This document shows positions 12,501-25,432 of a stretch of 64,000 nt of DNA, piece by piece. How positions within the stretch are numbered: position 1 is the stretch's first letter; every line of letters starts with the position of its first letter. The position numbers and the translations under genes are program-made. This DNA comes from Onchocerca lupi (Eukaryota; Nematoda; Chromadorea; Rhabditida; Onchocercidae), in assembly GCA_028564675.1 (NCBI GenBank), contig JAOVVO010000319.1, positions 23,572-87,571 of the forward strand, in the 5' to 3' direction. Below the pieces are notes generated by a model, which worked only from the letters and a program-made list of their open reading frames with translations, was not told the DNA's origin and did no database searches.

Positions 12501-15500
12501 GTTACTGATCGTTCTTATTATTGTTGTAATTATTGTTTACTTATACTATCATTGTTGTTATTATTATTTTTGATGTTGCTTCCATTATTACGATTATTTC
12601 TATCACCTTTCTAGCAATTGCAACTATGATCGGTGCTTGCGCTATTATTGTTTTCGTTTCAATATTTTTTTTTTTTTTTTTATTTGCAGAATTATTATTA
12701 AATGTCGCGATTTTTTACATTATTAATTAGGACGAAAAATGAAGCAATAATTGGATGGAACGATTTATTTAATATTAATTCAATAACTATTTCAAATTAA
12801 TTCTTTTCTCATGAGTGTGAAAACAAAATTTTCACTTTGTTCATCGTAATATTGTTATTGTCGTTACACGTTTTCATCAAATATAGTAGCAATTACCGTT
12901 ATGATAATTGATTGTATCCAGATTTATTTTTTCAACTGAAATCGTCGAAAAATCGAGATTTTTTCTAAAAAAAAAAAAAGAAAAAACTATTTTGATGAAA
13001 CGTATCCTGAATTCATGTACAAAATTAAAATAATATTGTGTAATCAAATTTATGGCGCAAATTACTTGTTTCAATTCTTAGCACATGTAAGCATTGATAA
13101 CATAGTTGTATTTAACATGCAATTTCACGGAATGTGTGATGTGTGATTAAAGTTATACGAAAATGGATGTTAAGCAAATTTATAATAGCAAAAATGTTCA
13201 AATATTAATTCGTGTAAATTGGAAAATTTGATTTTTAGTGCTGTTGAATTCAAAAAATGCCAATGACAGACTTGTCGAAAATTGCAGTATAACTTTGAGA
13301 AAATGAAAGCATGCGATCTATTAGTAATACTTTCAAACTACGGTGATTTAACTCGAACATATAATCGAAACTTTTTCAAGGAAGTATGAAATCAATACTT
13401 TCTAGAAGAGCTTATAAATCACATTAACATAAAAGTATTGTCAGTAGATCAAATGATAGAAGGATTAAACTCTTGAATGCATTTTCAACAGATATCGCAT
13501 AAATTAGTTTAACTTCTTTCTTTATACACATTGTGTTTTTGTTTCCGTTCACCTCAGATTTGTTATGAGTAAAATTTTTGAAATGAGAAAAGAAAATCTG
13601 AAACCTAACAGACGATATTAAATCTTATCGAATGGATAATAACATTGAAATATGTTGGCTATTGAAATTTTATCATATTAAAGAGAAAAAACTCTTTTTT
13701 TCATTTCTTTTTTTTTTTTTTTTGATGATGAAAAATCTCGATAAAGTTTGTTCATTTCATAGGATCATTGTAAAATACATATGTGGATAACTAGGGCGAA
13801 AAGCACCAAACAATAATTACTGTATGATGCATATTAATTACCATTTGATGCTTCTGTCATTTCCCAAAATATTTCATCATATCTCTTAAAAAAAAAAAAA
13901 AAAAAGAAAAGAAAAAAAGACGAAAAGAAATCAAATGAGGAAGCTTTAGAAAGAAATATGGTGACAACTGCAAGTTGGACGACATAAACTACAAATTTAT
14001 ATGAAATTTGAAAAGAGAAAATAGCAAATTTGTACATTTTTCATAAATAATATTTGATAAACAAGAAAGTAATACAATGTGAAATTATATATACATATAT
14101 ATATAAACCTTCTTACATTATTTTTGAATTTTGAAATTCTTATATTATTTCTTCTCAGATTTTTTCAATCGTATGCTAATATATTTGGCATAAATTTATT
14201 ATTTTGTCAATATTTTTAAATTATTTATTAATTAAAAATATCTTAGATTTCCTCATTTTTTATTAAAATTATAAAACTGATTTTTTTTTTGTTGATTAAT
14301 TTTTTAATGATTATTTTAATGCATACATGAATGTTCTCCATTTTGTTTTTTACTAATTAATAACCATAGTTCTCTTTATTAATTTAATATACTCCCTTGA
14401 AAATAATATTTAATCTTCTAAATCAAATGAATTTTCTTCTTTCATCTCTTCAGGTTTTTTTTTTTTTTTTGTTGAATGATACAGCAAGAATCTGTTGGAT
14501 AATTGATCAATGATATACTAGTAATAGCACAGATGATGTTTTATATTTCTTCCATGATTTCTGCAAAATCCTTTTAAGCAAAAATCTGAAAAAAAAAATC
14601 TAAAAAAATTACAAACTTTGGAAGAGATGCCATAAGTATTTTATGTAATGAAGTACATACTATTCGTATTTCATATATATCACTAATTTCAACTTTTTTT
14701 AATTGATGATTATCAACTGTAGTATTTTCGGGATCATAAAAAGCCTAAATAAATGTTGTTGTTGCAACCTGAAATTTAATTTGGCAAAATTAAATATCCT
14801 ATATATGTTAAATGTTGTATCGATAGCAGATTAAATGTTATTGTAAATACGCGAACATTTGAAACTCCATTTAATATTTGCATATATTTAAACATTTTCT
14901 GAAAATATTATTTACTCAATGCTTGAAGAAAATTATTGCAAAGATTACAACATTATTGTATTGCATACTATTTATATTTTTAAAAGTGATAATTGGTAGC
15001 TGAAAATTAAGCTTTATAAATTTTGGAAAAAAAAAAGAAAAAAGGATGACGCAGAGAGTAATAAAAAAAATAATTTAAAGTAACTGATTAAATCGCCCAA
15101 TTAACACATAATTATTTCTTTTCCATCTTCTCCCTTTCTTCATTTAAATTTTAACCAAATTATTGGACAAAATTATGGACAAAATTGAGTATAATATAAA
15201 GAAGAACGATGTTTGATGTTTATTTCATTTTTCATCCCATAATTTGAAGTATTTAATGCACAGTTTTTTGAAACGAAATTACTATTGACTAACATTTTTC
15301 GTTTTTTTTTTTTTTTTTCCAAACGTATTTGTTAAATTCTATTAATTATTCATTCAATATATAATTGATTATATAATTTCACAGTTGAGTTGAAAACTAT
15401 GCAACAAATGACTAATTTTTAAATATTTCATATTTAACCTTAATTTCACATAATTAGTACCAACTGCCATAATGACTTTGTCATCTAGATTTCGAGTTAC

Positions 15501-18500
15501 TTATGTTGATCTAGGTTTGCTGGCAAGTTGTTCTATTTGCAATTAGTTTGCCGTCATTCTCTCGGCTTTTCAATCGGTTCATAATATTTTAAATATAGGA
15601 ATTCTGGAATCTTGAAATATAGAAAAATCTCACGAACTACTCTATTCATGTAAAAAAAAGAAAGAAAAGCTGTTATCCAGCTTTTCAGTTTGGAAATAAA
15701 ATTGGCGCTTATTAAAAGAATTATTTCTAAATGACATATTGCTGCTATTCTTTAAATTGAAAACAAAGTTTTCGAAAGTGTAAATCTTGGCCGCAATAAG
15801 ATCTTGACATAAATGATTACTTCAGATGAATATCGAATTGCATTACTCCGTAATGTTGAAATCGTTTTAAGCAACCGAAATGGACAAAATATATTCCATT
15901 GATTAAGGATTAGCTGAATGTAAAGGAAGCATTTCACAATTGCACCAGACAAGTTATTACATCTTTATCGCTTTTCTTACTCATTCTGAGATCAGCTAAT
16001 TAAGTATTTTGCAAATGATTAATTTTTCTGCTGAAACGAAATTGAAGTTCTGCATAAAATTATTTAACTAAATTAAGAAGATATGCAGTTCCATTATTAC
16101 TATACATCCAGTATCGACGTGTTTTTGATTATCATTATGATTTTCGATTATCAGTGTGCATGAAGTATTATATATGATTATAGTGTTCTTGTATGTGAAA
16201 TATATCCACAATGTTCCCACCTGTAAGCAAAAAAGATGCAGCATATAAAATGGAAATTTTTATTGCAACAAAATTATTTGTAATAATAATTAGTTATAGC
16301 AATAATGGCTACCATTATCGTGACCATACTTATGATTGTGATTGATTATAACGATAATAATATAATAATCATGGTATTTATCATGATTATGTCCACAATA
16401 ATTCTTGTTTATGAATGTTGTTATTAGTATATCCAAAAATATAAGCAATCATAATCGTCGTTATAATATTGGTAATCATTTGCACTTTTGTTAAATCTAT
16501 TTGTTATAATAAATTTGAGGAATTTCGTCGAAAAAATAATAAATAGTTGCATGGAACAGGATAAGCTAAGTTTTCTGTATAGTCGATAATTCTCGAGTCC
16601 ATTTTATAAAATTACATTTCGCATATATTAAAAGTTGTCATGTTTGTTCGATTTTAATTTATAAAAAAAAAAAAAAAAAAAAAGAAATGTCTCCTAATTT
16701 CTTGTGAAATTATAGAGATGAATAATGTAAAAGACTTCATATTGTCACCTTTTGCAACCAATTATCACCATTATCGTTACCAATTAGTCGACATTTCCTT
16801 CCTCCCACCCTTCTAGCTCCACAATTCTTTCAAATGTGCGAACTTTCTCTTCTAAATACTCATTTCTTCCTTACATCTTCAAACTAACCATTATTGTTTT
16901 GTATTAAAACAATTTCTTTACATTTCATTTCATCTCTATTTGCTATTTCAGGTATCTTTACTTAATTAATTTATTAGAAAAAAGAAACGAAAATTGTTTA
17001 TGGAAACTTTTTAATTTCCAAAGCAAAGGAAGCAGAATGGAATAGTGGATGATAAAAAGGAGAAAAGGAAGTGGAGTGGGGGAGAAAATAATTTGGAAAA
17101 AAAGTGATAAGATCGAAATATGAAAGAAAAATGAGACGATTAGAAAAAGAATAAGTAAAGACAGAATATTCGGCAATTAAAATGAAAGCAATTATTCTAT
17201 GATGCTTTAAATAATCGATTAATTAAGAAAAATTGAAATTTTAAATTTTCTGCCCAAAATATGTAATGAACAAATCCTCTTTAAATACTTCTAATTCCGT
17301 CTTTACGTTAATTCAATCAACTGTTATTTCAATTTACAACATGCTAATTTCTTTTTTTATCTTATTTCTTAGCTTTCACTCACTGTTAGAGCAATGACAA
17401 CAATGATTGTTCATCAAGAAAATGAAAAATGTTTCTCCCTACAATATGGCTTATTCAGGTCGTTGGATTACTGTATGATAATCGCTTAAATAGAACCGAA
17501 TAAATTTATAATTCTCTCACCAGATAAACTATCAGTTCATTTTTTTGGACTGGCTGAGCATCGAGATTCGAGACTGTTTAACTGCTCAAAATGATGCAAA
17601 TGGTGATAACAATTCTTTTGTATTAACAATGTATGAGAACATTGCTAAATGATGAATGATAGATGTATGAAAGCATTGAAAATTGACATAGAACAATTTT
17701 ATCGCTTAGTATTTATAAAGAACTTTAACTTTTAAATTCAAATATTTTGCTAAATACTAACTTCAAAAATGAAATTTTAGGAATAAAAGTGTTATTTGGT
17801 ACGTTTGCCATGTAAATTTATTGTTTTGTTGAAAATTTTGAAATAAAACTAAACATTATTGTAATTATAATTTTTGTACTTATCCTTTTTCTTCATTTTT
17901 TAATCAGAAAAAAATTAATTCCATAAATTCCAAATTGATCAAACATTTATGTTTGCGCTTAAATTTAAAATATGACTTCAAATACACAAACAAATCGAAT
18001 GTTATATGATTATTATTGCTAACAAATTTTATACGAATTATATGTTTGCAAATATTAATCGTATCATTTTATGCAAAGTGCAATTTTGATATCGGATTAT
18101 ATTTTCTATAACGTAATATTTCCTGTAAGTTATTAGTGTCAAATTCGTAATTAAATAAAGTACTATTTGTTAAATTATTCTCAGTCCACTGCAAATTCTA
18201 TTCTGCTAGGATACATTCACAGTTAGAACTTAAATTTAAGATTTTATTCTAATATCATTTGCTTAAATAGTCTTTAATTGAAATTTTCATCAAATTTTGG
18301 AAAGTTTCAGTGAATGGAATTCGTCAGCCATATATTGGATAAAATTCACTAATTTTAAAAGCTTTTCAAAAAATAGAAAGTTAATACTGTATGAATTCTT
18401 CCTTTTGCCAATTTTCTATTTAATCCCAAAGTAATCTTGTAATCCTGATTATTTTGTACAGAAAGAATGAAATATTCAAAAAGGATATTCTTTCTTTTAT

Positions 18501-19485
18501 CTTTTACAACGAGTTATACTACCTGATTTAATTGCTAAAAATGAATTTATTTCAAATGATTTCGATTTATTTGAATTTTTGATTTCGCAAGCTCAACATA
18601 AATTGCTTAAGCAATATTATTTCATACGTTAATTTGCTTACGCTATACTTACATTATTTTGCGAAAATTCCCCAATTAAAATGTTTACCGAAGTTACATG
18701 GAACTTTCCCATTCCTTTTCAGCGATGAATCATTTGTCTCATTTCTTCCGTCTGTTCAATTTATTTTGAAGAAGAAAATGAATTTAACTCTTTTTTATTG
18801 AAAAAAAAAAAGAACTTTATGTAACATGTCGAGTCATAGATCGTCTATGAATAAACTGTCATGAAATGATCATTCAAAAGATTCAAAGCTGACGTCATCG
18901 GAAAAGATCAATCCGGGAATCTATGATTTCTTTTCTTTGATATATTGAATTGATGTGCATATAACCGACTTCACATTTAAACATTTTCTTTTATCTTTTT
19001 ATTTCTAAAAATCTTTAAATAAAGATCCATCGACCTTTGCCCTTTCTTTTTCGTCTAATTTTGATAATTTTTTAGCACATAATAGTGAGGCAATTTTTTC
19101 CAGTTTCAAACATATGTTTCGTCACAATACACAAAATAAATATGGTCAAATTTTTGGCATAATTTTGAAACGTGAAGTAATTCGAAAAATATAATCTAGA
19201 TAACTTATCATAAAGAAATATATTAGTATCTTTTCCCAGAAGCTGAGTAAAAGACTGACAGATATGAAGTCATATGTAGATTAATAAGTTTAAATGACAA
19301 CGGATATTAAATTTTATCACAGTAATCACAAAGATTATTCAATAATAATAAACTGATAACATATTAGACTAAATTATGTCATTTTTTCCAATGATTTTTC
19401 TCATGCTATCAGTAGTTAAAGAAGCCTGTTTTCAATTAACCAACTGATTAGATCAATGATAGTTTGATGACTTTATTAAAGTTGC
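9575..19485. other. Intergenic, no gene seen
   Basis: Very AT-rich DNA with many A/T homopolymers (for example 12665-12680, 15302-15318, 16662-16683) and TA-rich tracts (14086-14106). Short open frames here are low-complexity Phe/Ile/Lys runs without splice-supported continuation. A perfect TGACGTCA palindrome lies at 18890-18897. I see no exon chain on either strand. Confidence 0.6.
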
Positions 19486-19794
19486 TCAGCACCTGTAATT
19501 TTGAAAAAAAAAAATATTAATTACTTGAAATTTCTCCGCCAGATATTTCCAATGATAATTGACAAAGTAGAACTTGTCGATATACTTAACACTCTGCAAC
19601 ATTTTCGGACCGATTTTTTGTGATACGTTTAAATAAATACTGATACGATAAAAATAGGGATTTATTGCCGTAAATTCAATTCCTTTGGCAAATCGACTAA
19701 TGGAGCATACCTTTTCCATAAAATCTCTTTTATTTGGTAGACTGCATAAATATCCAAAATTGGCATCTTTCTCGTTCACAAATCGCATATTGAC
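19486..19794 (-). pseudogene. Possible coding relic or lone exon, unrecognised
   Basis: A minus-strand frame of 100 codons from an ATG at 19788 (open from an AG acceptor-like TATATAG just upstream, at about 19795) to TGA at 19486. Composition is more protein-like than the surrounding low-complexity frames: MRFVNEKDANFGYLCSLPNK, FAKGIEFTAINPYFYR and QSVKYIDKFYFVNYHWKYLA. An upstream minus-strand piece near 19850 reads KWKTEEAWDEIQPSEI in a different frame with no GT donor between the two, which argues for a broken gene. A putative intron near 19498-19529 would be only 32 bases. No family recognised. Confidence 0.3.
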
Positions 19795-21631
19795 CTATAT
19801 AATTTTGAAGTTCATTAAATTTCCGATGGTTGAATTTCATCCCATGCTTCTTCTGTTTTCCATTTTACCTAATTCGCAAAACCTTTTGATCTAAATTATC
19901 AATATCATGCTGAACTATGATAAAAAAGACAAATTAGTTTATTAAAACTTTGATAATGTTAAACATACCGTATTACTTCAATCATTGTAATACGCCGCGA
20001 TTTGTTCATAAAATATAAATTCTCATTCTCCTGCAAAATAAATGTTTCTTTTTTTCTGCAAAACATAATTTTTCTTTTTTTTTTCTGTCTTTATCTTTCT
20101 TTCTTCTCTCTCCTTTAAAATAATTATTGGTGGGAATTTAAATCTGATCAAAAGTAAGATGATAATTCTAATGATTGCTAATGAACCTTGTTTGACGTTT
20201 GATAACGAATGATATTATCGGAAGAATTTATTGCTCATTCTTGATTTTAAATAATGCACCTTGGAATATTCGAAAGATAGAAGATTATTTGATAAATATC
20301 TCAGAAAATTTTTCATTATAAGCTTCATTATTAAAAAAAAATGATGAATGCATGGATGATAATCAAAATTTAATTTAGTAATAGGCTCCATTATTAGGAA
20401 AATTTTTGAGTACGTATTTAAGATAATTAAAATTTAACGATCCAAAAAAAAAAAATATTTTTTACTGCCTAATTTAATTGTTGTGCGTTTTGCATTTGAT
20501 ATTACCATTCTTTATAATTTTATATCTACTCTCAAATTTCCTTTAATGATTTATTGAAATCATCCCAGAAAAAAAAAGGAAAAATTAAAGAGAAAGAAAG
20601 AAAAATATGCACGAAATAACTTAATAAGTTTAATTCGAATAAAATGGCTTTAATGGTTTTAATAATTCTAAGTCTTATAACTTTGTTTCTAATTCGAATA
20701 AATTCAAACTAATAAAGACTGAAATTCAGTTTGACTTAAATTAAACCTGATTCTTCTTACTATGCAACTTTTTATAATCAATTTGTTTGTCTAATGATTG
20801 TATAGTTGGCAATTAGTTCTACGGATGAAGAAAAAGTTTGGCGATGATACTTTACAATCATAATTGTTTAGCAACCATCCATAATTTTTTTTCTCCTTAA
20901 TGGCCATTGATAAGGTTTGAAAATTATATTTCCGAGCTTATCTAATCATTTTTAAAAGTATTTAACTTGAAATAGATGTGTCCAATGCTAATTTATTATT
21001 AGATGATCAATTAGTTTTTCAGATTTTTTCCTCTTTTTTTGTACCTCAAATTTTGAATTTTTTCTAATAGCAAGTAATTAGCTCGTATTTCAATTTGTAT
21101 TTCTCATAAATATCATAAATAAACGAGAAAAATAATATTAGTAAAATTGAAAATCAAAAATTGGCTCCAGCAATATTTGCAAAAATACATCAAAATTTTT
21201 CTCAATTGTTTAAATTAGCATAGCATTTGTTCAAGATACAATTGAATATCGAGTGATTATCATATCTAATCTAGCTGTAAAGATACGATATCATCTAAAT
21301 GAATGATAAGAAATATCAGTCAATATATCACTAATGAAAGCATTGATTTATTTATATGCTGATTCATTCTTATTTTTGTTTTTTTCTATTAAGAAATGTC
21401 AATAAAAAATAAAATGAAAGAGAGAAATTTTATGAACAATTTTTCCAGTGTTATTTGAATATGTAAAATATCTATTTACACTTTCTGGATAATATAACTT
21501 GTCGCCTTGTTCTTTTCTTTTTTGATTTCTTTATCGTTTTTCATTTCCAATTTCTTTTCCTATCATCTTTTTTCATTCATTCATCCATTCTCACCGTCTT
21601 TTTCTATTTGTTTCTATGATTCTTTTTTCCT

Positions 21632-21633
<2 letters not shown>

Positions 21634-21667
<34 letters not shown>
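21634..21667. repeat. 34-base T homopolymer
   Basis: Uninterrupted run of T. Similar long runs at 29127-29157 (31) and 33034-33075 (42) make the intergenic region prone to length error in sequencing. Confidence 0.95.
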
Positions 21668-21668
<1 letters not shown>

Positions 21669-24600
21669 TTTAGGAAAGAAGCGATCGGAAAATTTGATTA
21701 AAGTTGCATGAAATATACTGACTTTTACGAGTTTGGCTTTTTTCAGTTTCCTGTTGTTTTAAATAAAATGTTCTGAATGCAATGTTATAGAAATTGTCAG
21801 AAAATATTAGTTTCTTTCTCACAAATTTCAAAAAAAAAAAAAAAATTTGTGCTTTTTTTTTGTGATCTCATGGCAATCAAGTGACGAGCCGAAGGGGTAA
21901 ATTTTAAAACAATCGTTCACATAATTGAAACGATTTTTTTTCAAATTGTTTTGTTTAGCAATATCTGATTAATCGAAAACTGGTTAATGTTGAGTTTAGT
22001 AATACAATGATATTCCTTTTGTTTTCAATAAATAACTGACGAATATAATTTAGCACAATGAAATTAAAATTACTTAATTAGCCAAAAAGAAGTTCAAATT
22101 TGAAATTAATTTACCATTGTTGATTCGACATTTTTCATGCAATTAATGATTTTGGCGAATGAAGAATTCGCTCGATTTGTTGAATGGATTTTTTAAATTT
22201 TCCGGAGTTTTTGGTTCTTTTTAAGGAAAAACTATGTTAGGAATGTAAAAAGTATAGTCATAGTACTATCAATGTAGTTGAAACATAATCTGATCACTTC
22301 TTTGAGATTATGATTTCTGATACCCAATTCTGGATGGTATTTTTATCATATTCTTATCGTTTGTTACATGTTATAAACGATAGGTATTTCTATCGTGGCA
22401 CATTTGTTCAATGTTACGAACGCTTAATTTTAGATTGATTTCGAAATTTTTTGAAAAAAAAAAGTGAATTGATTATTTATATACTGAAGTAAAATGATCA
22501 AGTTCAATGTGAAATTTATAAAATAAAGTTTTTTATTGAGAATTAAGTGCCAGTAATCTTCAGAAAATTTTCTGTCGAGAATTAAGCACTTGTCATTTAC
22601 GTCAGAAAAGTAGGATAATTTAAGTATATAATGCATTTATTATTGTATCAGAGGTTATTTGGAATGCTTCGAAAAAAAAATAATGAAGGATAACATTAAC
22701 TGATTATTAATAGGAGCATATTCTTAAGTGACAGTTTGCATGCTGCATAGAATCCTTCAAATAATGTTTAGTTACTTCTGAAAAAAAAAAAAAAAGAAAA
22801 AAGAAAAAATGAACCAGAACACAGCAAAATATTCTATTAGGATGTATTTCTTTGGTTCTAAAATACTTGGTGATTGAAATGAAAAATATTTATATGATTT
22901 TCAATCTCGATCCAACTATTTTTGATAAAAGAAGCTCACAAAATGATCTTTCTTTTTCCTTTCTTTCTTGATCAATTGATTTCTTATTATCTATAAGTTT
23001 CAATAATTGCCAAATTTTCAATTATAATTAGTACCAAAAAGTCGTTCACAATAAAGACAGGAGGGGGGAAAAAAGAAAATGCGAAAAATTGGACTCATAA
23101 TCTAAAATAAATTCGTTTTTCCCAATTTTATTGCCAACTATTCTATAAACTTTGCTGCTTATTGTGTCATTTCTCCATTTTCTTTTTCTTTTCTGGAAAT
23201 TTCAGTTAATTTAAAAAAATTATTCTACAAAAAGATGCATGCAATGATTTTGCGCAACAGTTTGAAAATCGGTTTCTTTGGTATCTTCAAATTAATTGTT
23301 TCGTTTTTCTTTTTTAACTTAATTTTCTAAATAGAATGGATTGCATCATTAATCACTGGTATTTATCATAGCACTTTCAAGTGCTCTTTTTCAGCGTGCA
23401 TAACATATACAAACTTTCTCTATTATTTTCTGGGTCAAAAGTTCACCAATGATTTTCAATCGATATTGAAAAGAATACCAATTCAATTTTGATGAAATGA
23501 AATGAGTATCACTACGAAAGACTTAATTTGTTCAGAATTGTTAAACACAGCTTTTTCTTTTTTCCCTTCTTCTCAATGTCTTTTGAATCGAATATGTTAT
23601 CAGTTAATATCTTTTAATTTTGATCTCATTTTCCTAAGTGACCACAGGATACAAGAAAAATATTTCTGCAGTTAATTGTTGACACACTTTTTTTTCTGAA
23701 ATTATCTTTCTAGTCATTTCATTTAAGGCAAGAAAGGAAAGTTTTAGGTATAATTTAAGAGATAAACAACGAGAATTCACCAAGGAAAACCAATTGCAAT
23801 GGAATGTAAACTAAACTGCTTAAAAATTGAATTTATAAGTGATATGCATGATATGTATGTGAATGTATGTCTGTGTATGTGATATGTCTGCATGCATGTA
23901 TGTATGTGTGTAAAGACTTTCCATCAAATCCAACCTGGACAGCTCATTGCTGTGCTGAAGTGACAACGAGATGCAATATCAGTATCGAACCATCATGACT
24001 ATGGGGTTTATTCTCGAAAGTACGCATTGGTGCTGTTGTTTGAAAGATGCGGTGCGGAATAATCGGATAGCCTAATGAGAGGATGGATGACGGATGACGG
24101 ATTGATGGTTTGATGGCTGGCATTTTTCTCCTGAACATTTATTCCGCAACCCCAGTTGCGTGTCGTCCTCTGAAAGCAATCCTTTTAATTATTTCTCTTT
24201 CCTGCTTTTTCATTAAATTTTTCTGCTCTAACCGCCCTATTTGTAATAGTTCTTCATAAAGTTGTTAAAATTTAATTATTAAATGCACCACCATAACCGC
24301 CACCACAGCAACAGCAACAATAAAACTCTTACTACTACTATTATCACATTATTGTCCGCTATCACCGTCACTGTAACCAACTGTCACCCGTCATCAATCA
24401 TCATCACTGAATAATGCTAGTGACGATGGTTACGATTTCAACAGGCATTTTAAAAGTGAACCAGGTTTCTCTTATTTTTCTAAAATGAATTCGTTCCTCA
24501 TCAACATCAATACAATATTGTCATCGTTATATTTATCGATGTCAATCGAAACGAGTTTGAAAAGAGGCGAATTCAGGTTTTAGGAGGAAAATTGAGGTCA

Positions 24601-25404
24601 TTGAAGAGGTAGAAATTGCTTTATTTTTCGGGATATAAATCGAACAAAACTGACAAATAATTATTAGAGTGATAAGATATAATATGAAGAAGCATTAGCA
24701 GCAACAGTGAATCAGTTTAATCGTCGTTTCTGTCTTTCCAAATTATGCTTTTTACAATTCCATTTCTATTCTCGTATCATTCATAACATCATCCTTATCA
24801 ATCCTAATCACTGCAATTGATATCTCATGAGTGTATTATTACACTAATATTATATTGTATTATGCATTATTACTAATATTGCTTTTATTGTTATGATCAT
24901 TATCATTGTAATCCATTATTTTATTGTGATCTTACAGAATGTTTTTGGCCATTATCACATTGCTTATAATTCTAGCTAGGAATGCCAAAATTCAATGAGT
25001 CAGGATTGCATATTCGATTCATCAAATGAATGAAATTCAAGATTTAAAAATTTTATCGGCTCAAATCTCTCAACCAAACTTTGTTGTCGTTACCATTTCT
25101 AACTAATTATTATCAGTTTATTGATACCAAACATCAACATCAACATGTTGCTCAAGTCTAACAATCATCACGTATTATCTTGTCGCAATTACACTTTATG
25201 CATTTGTAATTTGGAAAACACGCAAAAAGCTTTGATCAAACAGCTATTGTCACACTCTTTCTCTTCTATACTTAACAAATTTGCAATATTCCTTCTCAAC
25301 ACTCGTCACGCATTCATTTCATTCTTCTCAATTTTCTTTTAATTTACAAAATGATTGTTCACTCATATATAAATTATACAAAGAGAGCAAATATAATGAA
25401 TTAA

Positions 25405-25432
25405 TTTATATATATATATATATATATATATA
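25405..25432. repeat. TA microsatellite
   Basis: Pure TA dinucleotide repeat in intergenic DNA. Confidence 0.93.

Noticed and set aside
24280..24420. CAC/CAA/ACT-rich stretch resembling a low-complexity coding exon
   Set aside because: Simple-sequence DNA with stops in the likely frames and no splice context.
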